NCBI GenBank assembly: GCA_018267515.1
Contig: JAFDYJ010000003.1
Span: forward strand, 1 to 64,000
Direction of reading: 5' to 3'
DNA: 64,000 bases
From: Bacteroidota bacterium
Lineage (GTDB): Bacteria > Bacteroidota > Bacteroidia > Chitinophagales > Chitinophagaceae
A program made the translations under genes and the position numbers. The notes below the pieces were generated by a model that searched no databases, was not told where the DNA came from, and was given only the letters and a program-made list of their open reading frames with translations. Below, in pieces: positions 26,864 through 37,192 of the stretch (the first letter of the stretch is position 1; each line of letters starts with the position of its first letter).

Positions 26864-29800
26864 TTAAGCTTCCTTTCCATGACAGTGTTTATATTTCTTA
26901 CCGCTTCCACATGGGCAAGGGTCGTTTCTTCCAATCTTGGGGCCTACTTTTACCGGAGCTTGTTTTTCTGCAACAGCAGTACCGCCGCCTCCGGGTTCAA
27001 ACTTATCTCTTTCATTGGCAGCATAGTCCTGGCCGGCTCGGTCAATTTCTTCTTTATTAGCCCGCATTTTTGAGTAATCGGTTTTTTCCTGTCTTCCTTC
27101 TTTCAGTTTGGCGTCTTCCTGCTGAATGGGGATGGAAGAATGACATAGAAATGAAACGATATCTTTATTTACATCAGCGTCCATGTTTTTGAACTGCTGA
27201 AAAGCTTCGACTTTATATATAACGAGAGGATCTTTTTGCTCCAGGTAAGCTGTCTGTACGGATTGTTTCAAATCATCCATTGCCCGCAGATGCTCTTTCC
27301 ATTCATCGTCTATTACAATAAGAGTAATCGTTTTTTCCAATGCAGCTGCTAACTCTTCCCCATTTGTTTTTAGCGTTTTATCCAGGTTAGTCAAAACATT
27401 TAACCCTTTGATTCCATCAGTGAAAGGCACGACTACGTTTTCAATTTGTGCTCCCTGTGTCAGTCGAATGTTTTTGAAGACAGGAACTGCCTGTTTCTTC
27501 AATTGTTCTTTATGCTCGTTGTAATTGGAAGTAGCTTCATTATAGAGTTTATCTATCACCGTATTCAGGTCACCCCTCTTGAATTCTTCTTCGCCTATTT
27601 TAGTATCAAGTCCAAAGTTAACAATACATGCAAGTTTGAATCCTTCAAAATCTTCCTGTTCCCGGAAGCCGGTGATAAGACTTTCGGCAACTACAGAAAA
27701 GGCATTGTCAATATCCAGTGCAAGCCGGTCGCCAAACAAAGCATGGTTTCTTTTTGCATAAACCACATTTCTTTGCTTGTTCATTACATCATCATATTCC
27801 AGCAAACGTTTCCTTATTCCAAAGTTATTTTCTTCTACTTTCTTCTGTGCTCTCTGAATACTATTGCTGATCATGCTATGCTGGATAACGTCTCCTTCTT
27901 TATAACCAAGTTTATCCATCAAGCCTGCGATACGTTCACTGCCGAACATTCGCATGAGGTCATCTTCCAACGATACATAGAATTGTGAAGTACCGGGATC
28001 TCCCTGTCTACCGGCACGACCACGTAACTGCCTGTCCACACGACGGCTTTCATGTCTTTCTGTTCCAATGATCGCCAATCCTCCGGCTTCTTTCACTCCG
28101 GGGCCGAGTTTAATATCTGTTCCCCGTCCTGCCATGTTGGTAGCAATAGTAACAGCACCGGGTAATCCGGCTTCAGTTACTATTTGAGCTTCACGGGCAT
28201 GTTGTTTTGCGTTGAGTACATTGTGTGGAATTTTTTTCTGCTGCAACATTCGGCTCAGCAATTCACTTACTTCTACAGATGTCGTTCCAACCAATGAAGG
28301 ACGTCCGGCATCGCGGAGTTTTTCTATTTCATCAATGACGGCTTTATATTTCTCCCTTTTGGTCTTGTACACAAGATCATTATGGTCATTTCTCACCATG
28401 GGTAGATTAGTGGGAATACTCACCACATCCAGTTTGTAAATGCTCCACAATTCCCCTGCTTCCGTTTCGGCAGTACCGGTCATACCGGCCAGCTTGTGAT
28501 ACATGCGGAAATAATTCTGCAAAGTAATGGTGGCATAGGTTTGTGTGGCCGCTTCTATTTTTACGCTTTCTTTTGCCTCAAGTGCCTGGTGTAAACCATC
28601 GGAGTACCTTCTTCCCTCCAGAATACGACCGGTTTGTTCGTCAACAATTTTGATTGCTCCATCCATCACCACGTATTCTACATCTTTTTCAAATAAGGTA
28701 TAGGCTTTAAGTAATTGCTGAACCGAATGAATCCTGTCTGCCTTTTGAGCGTAGTCGTTCAGAACGGCTTCCTTTTGTTTTAGTTTTTCCTCATGTGCCG
28801 AATCGTTTTTCTCAATTTCAGCAAGCCTTACCCCAATATCCGGCAGAATAAAAAAATCAGGATCTTCACCTGACTTTGTTATAGCCGCAATTCCTTTATC
28901 AGTTAGTTCAACTGAATTGTTTTTTTCATCAATCTGGAACAGCAATTCTTTATCTACGATATGCATATTACGTTGCTGATCCTGCAGGTAATAGTTTTCT
29001 GCTTTTTGCATTTTGACTTTAGCGCCGGGCTCACTTAGAAATTTGATCAGGGGGCCGTACTTAGGTAAACCCCTGTAGGCACGGAATAGATACAAACCGC
29101 CGCTTTTGGGATCATCATCACCTTCTGCAAAAAGTTTTTTAGCTTCATTCAGGCAGCTACGCACAATGCGTTCCTGGTCATTTACAAGCTGCTGTACCCT
29201 GGGTTTGTGAATGTGAAATTGCTGATCATCTGCCTTAGCTACCGGCCCGGAAATAATCAAAGGCGTTCTTGCATCGTCAATTAATACAGAGTCCACTTCA
29301 TCCACCATGGCGAAATGATGTTTGCGTTGTACCATTTCTTCCGGCGAATGCACCATATTATCCCTGAGATAATCGAAGCCAAATTCATTATTGGTTCCGT
29401 AAGTTATGTCTGCGAGATAAGCTTTTCTTCTCTCTTCACTATTGGGCTGATGCTTGTCAATGCAATCAACAGTGACTCCAAGCCATTCAAAGATGGGGCC
29501 ATTCCATTCCTGGTCACGCCTGGCCAAATAATCATTTACTGTTACCAGATGAACACCTTCACCAGCCAATGCATTCAGGTAAGATGGCAGAGTAGAAACT
29601 AATGTTTTACCTTCACCGGTTGCCATTTCAGCAATCTTACCCTGGTGCAAAACAATTCCGCCTATAAGTTGTACATCATAGTGCACCATATTCCAGGTAA
29701 TTAAACCTCCGGCTGCAGTCCATGTATTTTTAAAAATTGATTTGTCATCATGTATTGAAACGTAATCTTTTTTGACACTGAGGTCCTTGTCCATTTCAGT

Positions 29801-30199
29801 TGCCGTAGATTCCAGTTCGGTATTCTCCTTAAATCGCCTTGCGGTTTCCTTTACAACAGCAAAAGCTTCCGGTAGAATTTCCAGCAAGATTTTTTCAATC
29901 TCTTTATCCCTGTCTTTTTTCAGGTTATCCACTTCCTGGTAAATAGCATCCTTGCCCAGCAGATCATTAAATGGAAGGTTTTCTGCTTCCTGGTTTTTGG
30001 AAGTTATTTGTGATTCGATAGCAGATAAATGCTCTTTAATACGACTGCGAAATTCCCGGGTTTTGTTTCGCAATTCGTCATTGGAAATTGATTGGAACGA
30101 ATTGAAGAACCCATTAATTTTCTCAACATAATGGGAAATTTTTTTTACATCCTTTTCCGATTTATTACCACCGAAAATCTTTGCGAAAATACCAGCCAT
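26864..30199 (-). CDS. secA: Preprotein translocase ATPase SecA
   Basis: An 1111-residue motor that drives proteins through SecYEG. Walker A is [14 protein letters not shown], the DEAD-like box is [25 protein letters not shown] at about residues 297-317, and [12 protein letters not shown] and [13 protein letters not shown] are motifs of the second motor domain. Helical-wing phrases such as DDVMNKQR follow. The C-terminus carries the zinc-binding SecB-contact motif [18 protein letters not shown]. It is about 200 residues longer than E. coli SecA; insertions near residues 330-480 are typical of Bacteroidota. It starts at the ATG complementary to 30197-30199, with a 358-base upstream gap for its promoter. 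Confidence 0.97.
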   Translation of the reverse strand: MAGIFAKIFGGNKSEKDVKKISHYVEKINGFFNSFQSISNDELRNKTREFRSRIKEHLSAIESQITSKNQEAENLPFNDLLGKDAIYQEVDNLKKDRDKEIEKILLEILPEAFAVVKETARRFKENTELESTATEMDKDLSVKKDYVSIHDDKSIFKNTWTAAGGLITWNMVHYDVQLIGGIVLHQGKIAEMATGEGKTLVSTLPSYLNALAGEGVHLVTVNDYLARRDQEWNGPIFEWLGVTVDCIDKHQPNSEERRKAYLADITYGTNNEFGFDYLRDNMVHSPEEMVQRKHHFAMVDEVDSVLIDDARTPLIISGPVAKADDQQFHIHKPRVQQLVNDQERIVRSCLNEAKKLFAEGDDDPKSGGLYLFRAYRGLPKYGPLIKFLSEPGAKVKMQKAENYYLQDQQRNMHIVDKELLFQIDEKNNSVELTDKGIAAITKSGEDPDFFILPDIGVRLAEIEKNDSAHEEKLKQKEAVLNDYAQKADRIHSVQQLLKAYTLFEKDVEYVVMDGAIKIVDEQTGRILEGRRYSDGLHQALEAKESVKIEAATQTYATITLQNYFRMYHKLAGMTGTAETEAGELWSIYKLDVVSIPTNLPMVRNDHNDLVYKTKREKYKAVIDEIEKLRDAGRPSLVGTTSVEVSELLSRMLQQKKIPHNVLNAKQHAREAQIVTEAGLPGAVTIATNMAGRGTDIKLGPGVKEAGGLAIIGTERHESRRVDRQLRGRAGRQGDPGTSQFYVSLEDDLMRMFGSERIAGLMDKLGYKEGDVIQHSMISNSIQRAQKKVEENNFGIRKRLLEYDDVMNKQRNVVYAKRNHALFGDRLALDIDNAFSVVAESLITGFREQEDFEGFKLACIVNFGLDTKIGEEEFKRGDLNTVIDKLYNEATSNYNEHKEQLKKQAVPVFKNIRLTQGAQIENVVVPFTDGIKGLNVLTNLDKTLKTNGEELAAALEKTITLIVIDDEWKEHLRAMDDLKQSVQTAYLEQKDPLVIYKVEAFQQFKNMDADVNKDIVSFLCHSSIPIQQEDAKLKEGRQEKTDYSKMRANKEEIDRAGQDYAANERDKFEPGGGGTAVAEKQAPVKVGPKIGRNDPCPCGSGKKYKHCHGKEA

Positions 30200-30557
30200 T
30201 GATAGTAGGAATTTTAATTATTGATGTTTTGCCCTTTTAGTCATACCGGTCATCTGGTCGTTGATGATTAAAGTATTTTGAACTTTATTGAAATGCTCAT
30301 TCGACTTCATGACTAATTTGACTCATTAAGTTGTCAAAAAAGGTGCTACAATCACTTGTAAGCCAATTTGACAGGCAGCAAAGATAATTAATAGTAAGGA
30401 GAGGAAAACAAGGTAGATGGTACCGATTTTTTCACAATCCGGAGTATTTGTAAAACTATTGAAATTCAGATTTTAGAAACGGTAGAAGAACTATTACAAT
30501 TATAGTTTCTTTAACGAACTTTGACATTGACTCAAGAATTAATATAAAACCCTTCAT
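30200..30557. other. Gene-free spacer between divergent secA and lipoprotein genes
   Basis: I see no gene in these 358 bases. It should hold the promoters of secA (minus strand) and of the lipoprotein (plus strand). TTGTCAAA (30331-30338) and TTTGACAG (30367-30374) form loosely spaced inverted arms that could be an operator or chance. No tRNA-like fold was seen. Confidence 0.5.
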
Positions 30558-31247
30558 ATGAGATCATACTGCATCATTTTCTTCATAGGTATTCTTTTCA
30601 TTTCCTGTAATAGTAATGAGATTGGTAAAAGCAAGGATGTAGATCCGCAAAGTGTTTATTTCGACTATAAAGTATGGGGAGAAGAAGGCAGGGAAAATGT
30701 AACTGTTATGTTGCAATATCGTTTTGCAGGGCCCAACGGAACTACATTGGTGTTGGATGAGCCTGCAAAAGTAGAGCTGGATGGTAAAAGTATCCGGGTG
30801 GACAGTTCGAGACTGACTGGCGCCTATTATGAAGTTTCAGTGCCAGTTAAAGATTTTGTAGGGCGCCACACAATTGTTTTCACTGATTTGGATCAGAAGC
30901 AATACAAGGAGGAGTTTGAATTCAGGCCTATAAGCTTAAAAAATAATGTTCCTGAAAAAATGAAGAGGGGAAATTGGACATTCGATCTTGATGGATTGGA
31001 TCCTCTGGATTATGTACGGATATTATTAACCGATACTTCATTTTCCAGTCCGGATATCAACCGGGTGGATACTATACGAAATGGCCGTATCCAGATTTCA
31101 AAAGAAGATCTGAAAAAGGTGGTAAATGGCCCGGTTTACCTTTCACTTAGTAAGGAAGAAGAAAAGCCTATAAAAAACAGTACCCGGGAAGGCGGTCACT
31201 TCTCTTTATCTTTTGGGATTAAAAGGGATTTTAACTTACAGGACTAG
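30558..31247 (+). CDS. Hypothetical lipoprotein
   Basis: A 229-residue exported protein with a lipoprotein signal peptide: MRSYCIIFFIGILFISC, where the Cys after FIS (residue 17) would be lipidated. The mature part begins NSNEIGKSKDVDPQSVYFDYKV and appears beta-rich, with Ig-like phrases (VELDGKSIRVDSSRLTGAYYEV, GRHTIVFTDLDQKQYKEEF given here in part). I do not recognise a named family. It has no operon partner upstream; atpG follows 167 bases later with its own promoter-like element, so the two are probably independent. Confidence 0.75.
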   Translation: MRSYCIIFFIGILFISCNSNEIGKSKDVDPQSVYFDYKVWGEEGRENVTVMLQYRFAGPNGTTLVLDEPAKVELDGKSIRVDSSRLTGAYYEVSVPVKDFVGRHTIVFTDLDQKQYKEEFEFRPISLKNNVPEKMKRGNWTFDLDGLDPLDYVRILLTDTSFSSPDINRVDTIRNGRIQISKEDLKKVVNGPVYLSLSKEEEKPIKNSTREGGHFSLSFGIKRDFNLQD

Positions 31248-31314
31248 GCTTTTTGGCATCAAATTGTGGATTAAATTCTTTCCCTTAGGCTATGGAATTT
31301 AACCCTTCAAACCC

Positions 31315-31322
31315 TACCTTTG
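31315..31322 (+). promoter_or_regulatory. TAnnTTTG promoter element upstream of atpG
   Basis: TACCTTTG is an exact match to the Bacteroidota -7 element. It lies 92 bases before the atpG start and is followed by CCCGCC. No good -33 TTTG is seen at the right spacing, so confidence is moderate. Confidence 0.45.
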
Positions 31323-31414
31323 CCCGCCGAAAGTATATATCCGGAAATGGTGGATTCAAGATAATAGGAAACCTGCCATTTCAGAAACAAATAACCAGTA
31401 ATTTATAGTGTACT

Positions 31415-32296
31415 ATGCCCGGTCAGCTTAAGGAAGTCAGAAACAGGATCAGCTCAGTACAGAGCACACAGCAGATTACAAAAGCAATGAAAATGGTAAG
31501 TGCGGCGAAATTACGCCGTGCCCAGGATGCTATTATTCAAATGCGTCCTTATGCAAAAAAACTTCAGGAATTGCTGAGTAATATTGTTAGCAGTGGTGAA
31601 GGTGGAGGAGAAATGTCATTGGCAACTGAACGTCCTGTAGAAAAAGCATTGCTGATTGTTATCACGAGTGATCGTGGTTTGTGCGGCGCCTACAATGCTA
31701 ACCTGATTAAACTGGCAAAAGCCGCTATTGCTGAAAAATATTCTGAGCAGCAAAAGAAAGGTCATGTCACCATCTGGAGTATTGGAAAAAAAGGATATGA
31801 ACACTTTGTAAAAAATAAATTCAAGGCAGAAGCAACGTACAAAGATATTTTTCTGAATCTTAATTTTGAAAATGTTCAGGCATGTGCACAGGCTGCGATT
31901 CAGGCTTTTCGTGAAAAACAATTTGATGCCATAGAGATCATATATAGCGAGTTTAAGAATGCTGCAACACAAAGATTTGTTGTAGAACAATTCCTTCCGA
32001 TTCCAAAGGCGGAGAATAAACAGGGCGCAAACAAAGCGGATTTTATTTTTGACCCTGCGAAAGAGCTGCTGGTTGCTGAATTGATGCCAAGAATTCTCAA
32101 TACTCAATTATACAAAGCTGTTCTGGATTCTAATGCTTCCGAGCACGGAGCCCGGATGACAGCTATGGATAAGGCTACAGAAAATGCCAATGAAATGTTG
32201 AGGGCATTGAAGATATCCTATAACCGTGCCCGTCAGGCTGCCATCACTACGGAGCTGACTGAAATTGTAAGTGGCGCAGCAGCATTGCAGGGGTAG
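31415..32296 (+). CDS. atpG: ATP synthase F1 gamma subunit
   Basis: A 293-residue central rotor shaft of the F1 ATP synthase. The N-terminal coiled coil starts MPGQLKEVRNRISSVQSTQQITKAMKMV-like with the conserved ITKAMKMVSAAKLRRAQ; the middle has ITSDRGLCGAYNANL; the C-terminal helix has ASEHGARMTAMDKATENANEM and ITTELTEIVSGAAAL. These are all diagnostic and the length is normal. It stands alone here: neither atpA nor any other ATP-synthase gene is adjacent, unlike the usual atpH-A-G order. Its own promoter element lies upstream. Confidence 0.96.
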   Translation: MPGQLKEVRNRISSVQSTQQITKAMKMVSAAKLRRAQDAIIQMRPYAKKLQELLSNIVSSGEGGGEMSLATERPVEKALLIVITSDRGLCGAYNANLIKLAKAAIAEKYSEQQKKGHVTIWSIGKKGYEHFVKNKFKAEATYKDIFLNLNFENVQACAQAAIQAFREKQFDAIEIIYSEFKNAATQRFVVEQFLPIPKAENKQGANKADFIFDPAKELLVAELMPRILNTQLYKAVLDSNASEHGARMTAMDKATENANEMLRALKISYNRARQAAITTELTEIVSGAAALQG

Positions 32297-32464
32297 ATTC
32301 TTATGCATTGAGAATTGATTTTTCGCACTTTCATTTTTTTAAAATCGTTTATTCCACCTTGTTAATAATTGTTTTTTAAACTTTAATATCACAATTGTAC
32401 ATTCGTTGCAATAGAAGAGATTAAAATTTAGTTATCGGTTACATAAATGAATTTTATTTAAACC

Positions 32465-33163
32465 ATGGAAATTTCTGATCTGTTACCTCATATCGAAACA
32501 CTTATTTTTGCCAGTGACAAACCATTAACTACAATGGAAATCCTGGAATTGGTGGATACAGTTGTTGATGAAAAAATCAATCCGGAACAGGTTGAAAAGA
32601 CAATTGAAGCCATAGTTGAAAAGTATAATGGCAATATGGATGGTCATTGGGTGTACCCCTTTGAGGTGAAATTAATTGGAGGAGGCTGGCAATTTCTAAC
32701 CCGGAAAGAATTTCATAAAACGGTAGCACAACTCAATGGCGATAAATTTTTAAAGCGGTTATCTGCGGCAGCACTGGAAACACTTGCCATCATTGCCTAT
32801 AAACAACCTATTACGAAAGGTGAGATAGAGGCGATTCGGGGTGTAAATTGTGATTATACCGTTCAGCGATTGCTGGAGAAAGAATTGATTATTATCAGTG
32901 GTAGAAATGAGTCGGCCCCGGGACAGCCGCTTTTATATTCTACCTCCAAAAATTTTATGGATTATTTCGGGATCAATTCACCTGACGAGTTACCAAAACT
33001 TAAAGAAGTGAATCCTGACCAAATTATTGAACCTACAGTTTTAAAAAACACTCTTTTGGATGAGGGTAAAAAACCGGATGCGTCTTCCGAAGCGCAGTTG
33101 TCTGTAACAGAATCCGGAGAATTGATCAGCAATAAGGAAGAATTGCCCGGCGGGAGTGAATGA
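32465..33163 (+). CDS. scpB: Segregation and condensation protein B
   Basis: A 232-residue member of the SMC-ScpAB condensin, which compacts and segregates chromosomes. It has two winged-helix domains: HIETLIFASDKPLTTMEILE near the N-terminus, and the diagnostic AALETLAIIAYKQPITKGEIE and IRGVNCDYTVQRLLEKELI in the middle (shown in pieces of about 20). The C-terminal 50 residues are acidic and low-complexity (SSEAQLSVTESGEL). It is separated from atpG by 168 bases, which hold no gene. No scpA is adjacent. Confidence 0.94.
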   Translation: MEISDLLPHIETLIFASDKPLTTMEILELVDTVVDEKINPEQVEKTIEAIVEKYNGNMDGHWVYPFEVKLIGGGWQFLTRKEFHKTVAQLNGDKFLKRLSAAALETLAIIAYKQPITKGEIEAIRGVNCDYTVQRLLEKELIIISGRNESAPGQPLLYSTSKNFMDYFGINSPDELPKLKEVNPDQIIEPTVLKNTLLDEGKKPDASSEAQLSVTESGELISNKEELPGGSE

Positions 33164-33185
33164 TAAAGAAATGATTTTATAGTAT

Positions 33186-33216
33186 CGTGCCACTTCGTTT
33201 TTAATGGAGTGGCACG
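33186..33216 (+). terminator. Intrinsic terminator after scpB
   Basis: CGTGCCACT (33186-33194) pairs perfectly with AGTGGCACG (33208-33216) over a 13-base T-rich loop, followed by GTTGTTTTGG. It lies between scpB and lysA. Confidence 0.75.
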
Positions 33217-33221
33217 GTTGT

Positions 33222-33253
33222 TTTGGTACGGTGGGGCACCTTTAATAACTTAG
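33222..33253 (+). promoter_or_regulatory. Possible lysA promoter very close to its start codon
   Basis: TTTG (33222-33225) and TAACTTAG (33246-33253) are 20 bases apart, like the Bacteroidota -33/-7 pair with one mismatch. The lysA ATG is at 33260, only 6 bases after the -7 element, so transcription would start at or next to the start codon. Confidence 0.35.
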
Positions 33254-33259
33254 CAGGTT

Positions 33260-34474
33260 ATGCCGGTACAATTATCAAATGATCAGTTAACCAGAGTGGC
33301 AAATGAATTTGGCACGCCAGTGTACATTTACCATGCAGAGAAAATACAGGAACAATACCAGAAATTAAAGACTGCTTTTCAAAAAAGCGATGCCAGGTTT
33401 TATTATGCGGCAAAAGCATTGACGAATATAAATGTCCTGCGATATATTCATTCATTGGGTGCAGGGGTAGATTGTAGTTCTATCAATGAAGTAAAACTTG
33501 CTTTATATTCGGGATTTCATCCCTCTGAAGTTTTATACACTGCCAATGGCATTGCTTTCAGTGAGATTGAAGAAGCCCAAAGCCTGGGAGTTAAAATTAA
33601 TATTGACAGTTTGTCCAACCTGGAAAAATTCGGAAAGCGATTTGCTCACAGTTACCCGGTCGGCATACGGTTGAGACCGAATATCATGGCAGGCGGTAAT
33701 TTAAAAATCTCAACAGGTCATGATAAAAGTAAATTTGGAATACCGGTCGGAAAAATTGATCAAATTGTTTCATTAAAGAATCAGTATAATCTATGTATAA
33801 GTAACCTGCATATTCATACCGGCAGCGATATAGATGATGCAGATGTTTTTATAAGGGGAATTGAAGTGTTATTTGAAATAATTCCTTCATTTGAGGAATT
33901 GCAATCGGTGGATCTTGGAGGCGGGTTTAAAGTTCCGTATAAAAAAGAGGATAAAGAACTAGATATATTCCGGCTGGGCGAAAAAGTATTTGCGATGTTT
34001 GAAAAATATGAGAAGGCCGGAGGTAGAAAATTGCAAATCTGGTTTGAACCGGGTAAATTTTTAGTGAGTCAATGCGGGTATTTCGTTACCACAGTAAATG
34101 TGCTGAAAGAAACTTCTGCTACTACTTTTGCCGGTGTAAATAGCGGCTTTAATCACCTGATTCGCCCTATGTTTTATGATGCTTATCACTATATAGAAAA
34201 TATTTCCAATCCCGGCGGAGCGTTGAAAAAGTATTCTGTAGTGGGTAACATTTGTGAAACAGATACATTTGCCTGGGAACGGGAATTGAATGAGATTCGT
34301 GAAGGAGATTATCTTGTTTTTTTCAATGCCGGCGCTTATGGTTTTGAAATGTCTTCCAATTTTAATTCACGATTCAAGCCTGCAGAAGTAATGATCAAAG
34401 ATGGCAATGCTTTTCTGATTCGTAAAAGAGATGAATTTGATGACCTGCTGGAAAAACAGGTAAAAGTGTTTTAA
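33260..34474 (+). CDS. lysA: Diaminopimelate decarboxylase
   Basis: A 404-residue PLP enzyme making L-lysine from meso-diaminopimelate, the last step of lysine synthesis. The PLP lysine is K52 in FYYAAKALTN. Further motifs are HIHTGSDI, SVDLGGGFKVPY, EPGKFLV and CETDTFAWERELNEI, the last giving the active-site Cys from the partner subunit. NAGAYGFEMSSNFN is the C-terminal substrate region. It is a little short for the family (usually 410-450) but has every key block. It lies after a terminator and has its own promoter candidate. Confidence 0.94.
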   Translation: MPVQLSNDQLTRVANEFGTPVYIYHAEKIQEQYQKLKTAFQKSDARFYYAAKALTNINVLRYIHSLGAGVDCSSINEVKLALYSGFHPSEVLYTANGIAFSEIEEAQSLGVKINIDSLSNLEKFGKRFAHSYPVGIRLRPNIMAGGNLKISTGHDKSKFGIPVGKIDQIVSLKNQYNLCISNLHIHTGSDIDDADVFIRGIEVLFEIIPSFEELQSVDLGGGFKVPYKKEDKELDIFRLGEKVFAMFEKYEKAGGRKLQIWFEPGKFLVSQCGYFVTTVNVLKETSATTFAGVNSGFNHLIRPMFYDAYHYIENISNPGGALKKYSVVGNICETDTFAWERELNEIREGDYLVFFNAGAYGFEMSSNFNSRFKPAEVMIKDGNAFLIRKRDEFDDLLEKQVKVF

Positions 34475-34516
34475 AAAAGAATAACTTTCATTATTACTTT
34501 TAATCTAATTTGAGTC

Positions 34517-35020
34517 ATGAAAAAGTATTTGATAGTATTCAGCATCATGTTGTCTTGTGAAGCTTTGTTTTCACAGGATATGACTAAGTTTCATTTATAT
34601 CAACCGGCGGAAAATGCGGAAATGTCCATTACAAAAGCAATTGGTGAAGCCAATCGCCAGGGAAAAAATGTATTTATTCAAATTGGAGGAAACTGGTGTA
34701 TCTGGTGCGCCCGGTTCAACGATTATATTACAAAAGATTTATCCATTGATTCAATGGTAAAAAGCAGTTTTGTCATATATCATATGAATTACAGTAAGGA
34801 AAATTATAACGCTAAATTGCTGGCAAAATATGGATACCCTCAACGCTTCGGATTCCCTGTTTTCCTGATCCTGGATAAAAATGGAAACTTGCTACACACT
34901 CAAAACTCTGCTTATTTGGAAGATGGAGGAAAGAGTTATAATCGGGAAAAAGTCATTGGTTTTTTTAATGACTGGACTCCGAAAGCATTGGATCCAAATC
35001 AATATAAAGAGCAAAAATGA
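34517..35020 (+). CDS. Secreted thioredoxin-like protein
   Basis: A 167-residue periplasmic thioredoxin-fold protein. The signal peptide is residues of about 1-20 (MKKYLIVFSIMLSCEALFSQ). The redox site is WCIWC in IQIGGNWCIWCARF; this CxxC with Trp before each Cys resembles the DUF255/thioredoxin_7 type rather than classical CGPC. The cis-Pro region is GFPVFLILDKNG. It probably reduces or shuffles disulfides in exported proteins. It overlaps the next gene by 4 bases (ATGA), so both are translated from one message. Confidence 0.87.
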   Translation: MKKYLIVFSIMLSCEALFSQDMTKFHLYQPAENAEMSITKAIGEANRQGKNVFIQIGGNWCIWCARFNDYITKDLSIDSMVKSSFVIYHMNYSKENYNAKLLAKYGYPQRFGFPVFLILDKNGNLLHTQNSAYLEDGGKSYNREKVIGFFNDWTPKALDPNQYKEQK

Positions 35021-35520
35021 GCCTTGAGGAAACTGCATTTGTCAGATTGATGAAACATCCTGTTAAATACAGGTGGTTTTTGTTTTCTAAACTGCCGAGT
35101 GCATATTTTTCGGGTGTAAAGGTGAAACATATTGATGAAAAGAAATGTATTACTGTTGTGCCCTATAAATGGTTTTCAAAAAATCCTTTTCATTCTACTT
35201 ATTTTGCATGTCTGAGTATGGCCGCAGAAATGAGTACCGGAGCTTTATCCATGTTGCATTTATATAAAAGAAATCCGCCGATTTCCATGTTGGTTATAAA
35301 AATTGAATCGGAGTTTTTTAAAAAGGCAAAAGGAATAACCACGTTTACTTGCGAAAGCGGTGAAGAAATCCGGCTCATAATTGAGAAAGCAATTGAAACA
35401 GGTATTGCTCAAACTATAAAGGTGAGTTCCATTGGCCGAAATGAAGAAGGAGAGAAAGTCGCAGAATTTTTTATTACCTGGTCTTTCAAAGCGAAAACAA
35501 AAAATATTGATCAAAAATAA
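35017..35520 (+). CDS. DUF4442 hotdog-fold protein
   Basis: A 167-residue protein of the DUF4442 family, related to PaaI-like acyl-CoA thioesterases. The N-terminal PVKYRWFLFSKLPSAYFSGV and the middle KNPFHSTYFACLSMAAEMSTG are the family's usual blocks; the latter is the hotdog helix region. Actual thioesterase activity has not been shown for this family to my knowledge. Its start overlaps the thioredoxin-like gene by 4 bases, and the hydrolase gene follows 12 bases on, so the three look like one operon. Confidence 0.82.
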   Translation: MSLEETAFVRLMKHPVKYRWFLFSKLPSAYFSGVKVKHIDEKKCITVVPYKWFSKNPFHSTYFACLSMAAEMSTGALSMLHLYKRNPPISMLVIKIESEFFKKAKGITTFTCESGEEIRLIIEKAIETGIAQTIKVSSIGRNEEGEKVAEFFITWSFKAKTKNIDQK

Positions 35521-35532
35521 ATTGAGCGTAAT

Positions 35533-36936
35533 ATGAAGATTGCTTTTCATGGTGCAGCCCGGACGGTAACCGGATCCAAACACCTGATCACCTTAAAAAA
35601 CGGGAAAAAAATATTATTGGACTGTGGCATGTTCCAGGGTCTTGGAAAAGATACAGACATGTTGAACCGTGAATTCGGATTTGACTCTTCTTCTATTGAT
35701 GTAATGATTCTATCTCATGCTCACATTGACCACTCAGGGCTTATTCCCAAATTAGTCAGCGAAGGTTTTGCCGGTAAAATATTTTGTACGCCGGCTACAA
35801 GGGATCTTACCGAAGTATTGCTTCAGGATTCAGCAGAAATCCAGATGGATGATATCAAGTACACCAATAAGCGCCGGACTATGGATGGACTTTCATTGTT
35901 ACGACCATTGTATACTATGGAGGATGCTAAAAAAAGTATTGGACATCTTTCACCGGTCGAATACCATGTTTGGTTTGATGTAACGGATGGAGTACAGGCA
36001 ATGTTTACAGATGCAGGACATATTATCGGAAGCACTTGTGTAAATATTAAAATTAATGAGAATGGCAAAGAGACTCGTCTGACTTTCAGTGGCGATGTTG
36101 GCAGGTACCGGGATGTTATTTTAAGATCACCCGAGGATTTTCCACAGGCAGATTATATTATCATGGAATCCACTTATGGCAACAGTTTGCATGATCAGGC
36201 TACTACCACTCCGGATCTTTTATTGCAATGGATTGAAAAGGCCTGTGTGCAAAAAAAGGGGAAACTCATCATGCCGGCATTTAGTGTTGGAAGAACTCAG
36301 GAGATATTATACGATCTCAACCAACTGGATCTGGAAAACCGTCTTCCTGCACTGAATTATTTCGTGGATAGCCCGTTAAGTGTATCAGCAACCGAAGTGG
36401 TTAAAAGATATCCGCAATACTTTAATAAAAGAATACAGAAAGTAATTCAAATGGATAATGATCCTTTCTCCTTTCAGGGACTGAAGTATATAAAAAGCGT
36501 AGATCAGTCAAAAATGCTGAATTTTCAAAACGGCCCAATGGTAATCATTTCAGCCAGTGGAATGGCAGATGCCGGCAGAGTCAAGCATCATATCAGCAAT
36601 AACATTGAAAACAGCAAAAACACAATCCTGCTGACAGGGTATTGTGAACCTCATTCTTTGGGAGGCAGATTACTGGCCGGTGATAAAGAAGTTAACATAT
36701 TTGGAGTTGCTCATGAAGTAAATGCTGAAATAGGTGCTATTCGCAGTATGAGTGCACACGGGGATTATGAAGATTTAAGCCAATGGTTAGCCTGCCAGGA
36801 CAAAAAGCAAATCCGCCAACTCTTTATAGTTCATGGCGAATATGATGTGCAAAAGGATTTTCAGCAGCGGCTCATAAAAAAAGGATTTTCAAATGTTCAG
36901 ATCCCCGAATTGCATTATGAGATAGGGCTGGCCTAA
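35533..36936 (+). CDS. MBL-fold beta-CASP RNA hydrolase
   Basis: A 467-residue metallo-beta-lactamase-fold nuclease of the beta-CASP group (CPSF73/YsH1-like). The zinc-binding motif is SHAHIDHSGL (HxHxDH) at about residues 59-68, and a second metal ligand lies in FTDAGHIIGS. The beta-CASP region has MPAFSVGRTQEIL and the C-terminal VHGEYDVQ supplies the final His. Bacterial members process or degrade RNA; the exact substrate is unknown. It ends the three-gene operon, and a strong terminator follows. Confidence 0.9.
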   Translation: MKIAFHGAARTVTGSKHLITLKNGKKILLDCGMFQGLGKDTDMLNREFGFDSSSIDVMILSHAHIDHSGLIPKLVSEGFAGKIFCTPATRDLTEVLLQDSAEIQMDDIKYTNKRRTMDGLSLLRPLYTMEDAKKSIGHLSPVEYHVWFDVTDGVQAMFTDAGHIIGSTCVNIKINENGKETRLTFSGDVGRYRDVILRSPEDFPQADYIIMESTYGNSLHDQATTTPDLLLQWIEKACVQKKGKLIMPAFSVGRTQEILYDLNQLDLENRLPALNYFVDSPLSVSATEVVKRYPQYFNKRIQKVIQMDNDPFSFQGLKYIKSVDQSKMLNFQNGPMVIISASGMADAGRVKHHISNNIENSKNTILLTGYCEPHSLGGRLLAGDKEVNIFGVAHEVNAEIGAIRSMSAHGDYEDLSQWLACQDKKQIRQLFIVHGEYDVQKDFQQRLIKKGFSNVQIPELHYEIGLA

Positions 36937-37129
36937 CAGGGCTTTACTTTGTTTTTCACAAACTCTTAATAACTCAAACAATAAAAATAGCGTTTAATTA
37001 TCAGTGGGATCTTAGAAAATCAATTATGCAATTTTGGGGATTGATAGGGTAGGAGATAAATAGCATTCTTAAATTTTAGAAAAATAGTTCGCAAAAATAT
37101 ATTTGGATTTGGACGGCTATGAAAAACAA

Positions 37130-37156
37130 AAACCCCGGTGTCAATAGCCGGGGTTT
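37130..37156. terminator. Strong bidirectional terminator
   Basis: AAACCCCGG (37130-37138) pairs perfectly with CCGGGGTTT (37148-37156) over a 9-base loop. On the minus strand it is followed by TTGTTTTTC, on the plus strand by CTTTG. It lies in the 256-base gap between the convergent hydrolase and giant surface-protein genes; the rest of that gap holds no gene. Confidence 0.9.
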
Positions 37157-37192
37157 CTTTGTATTTGTGAAAATTTATCCCGTATTCTTTAT

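Noticed and set aside
27446..27988. A 180-codon plus-strand frame inside secA
   Set aside because: It is antisense to conserved SecA coding sequence and has no recognisable domain.
31616..32107. A 163-codon minus-strand frame inside atpG
   Set aside because: It is antisense to a conserved gene and its composition is typical of a shadow frame.
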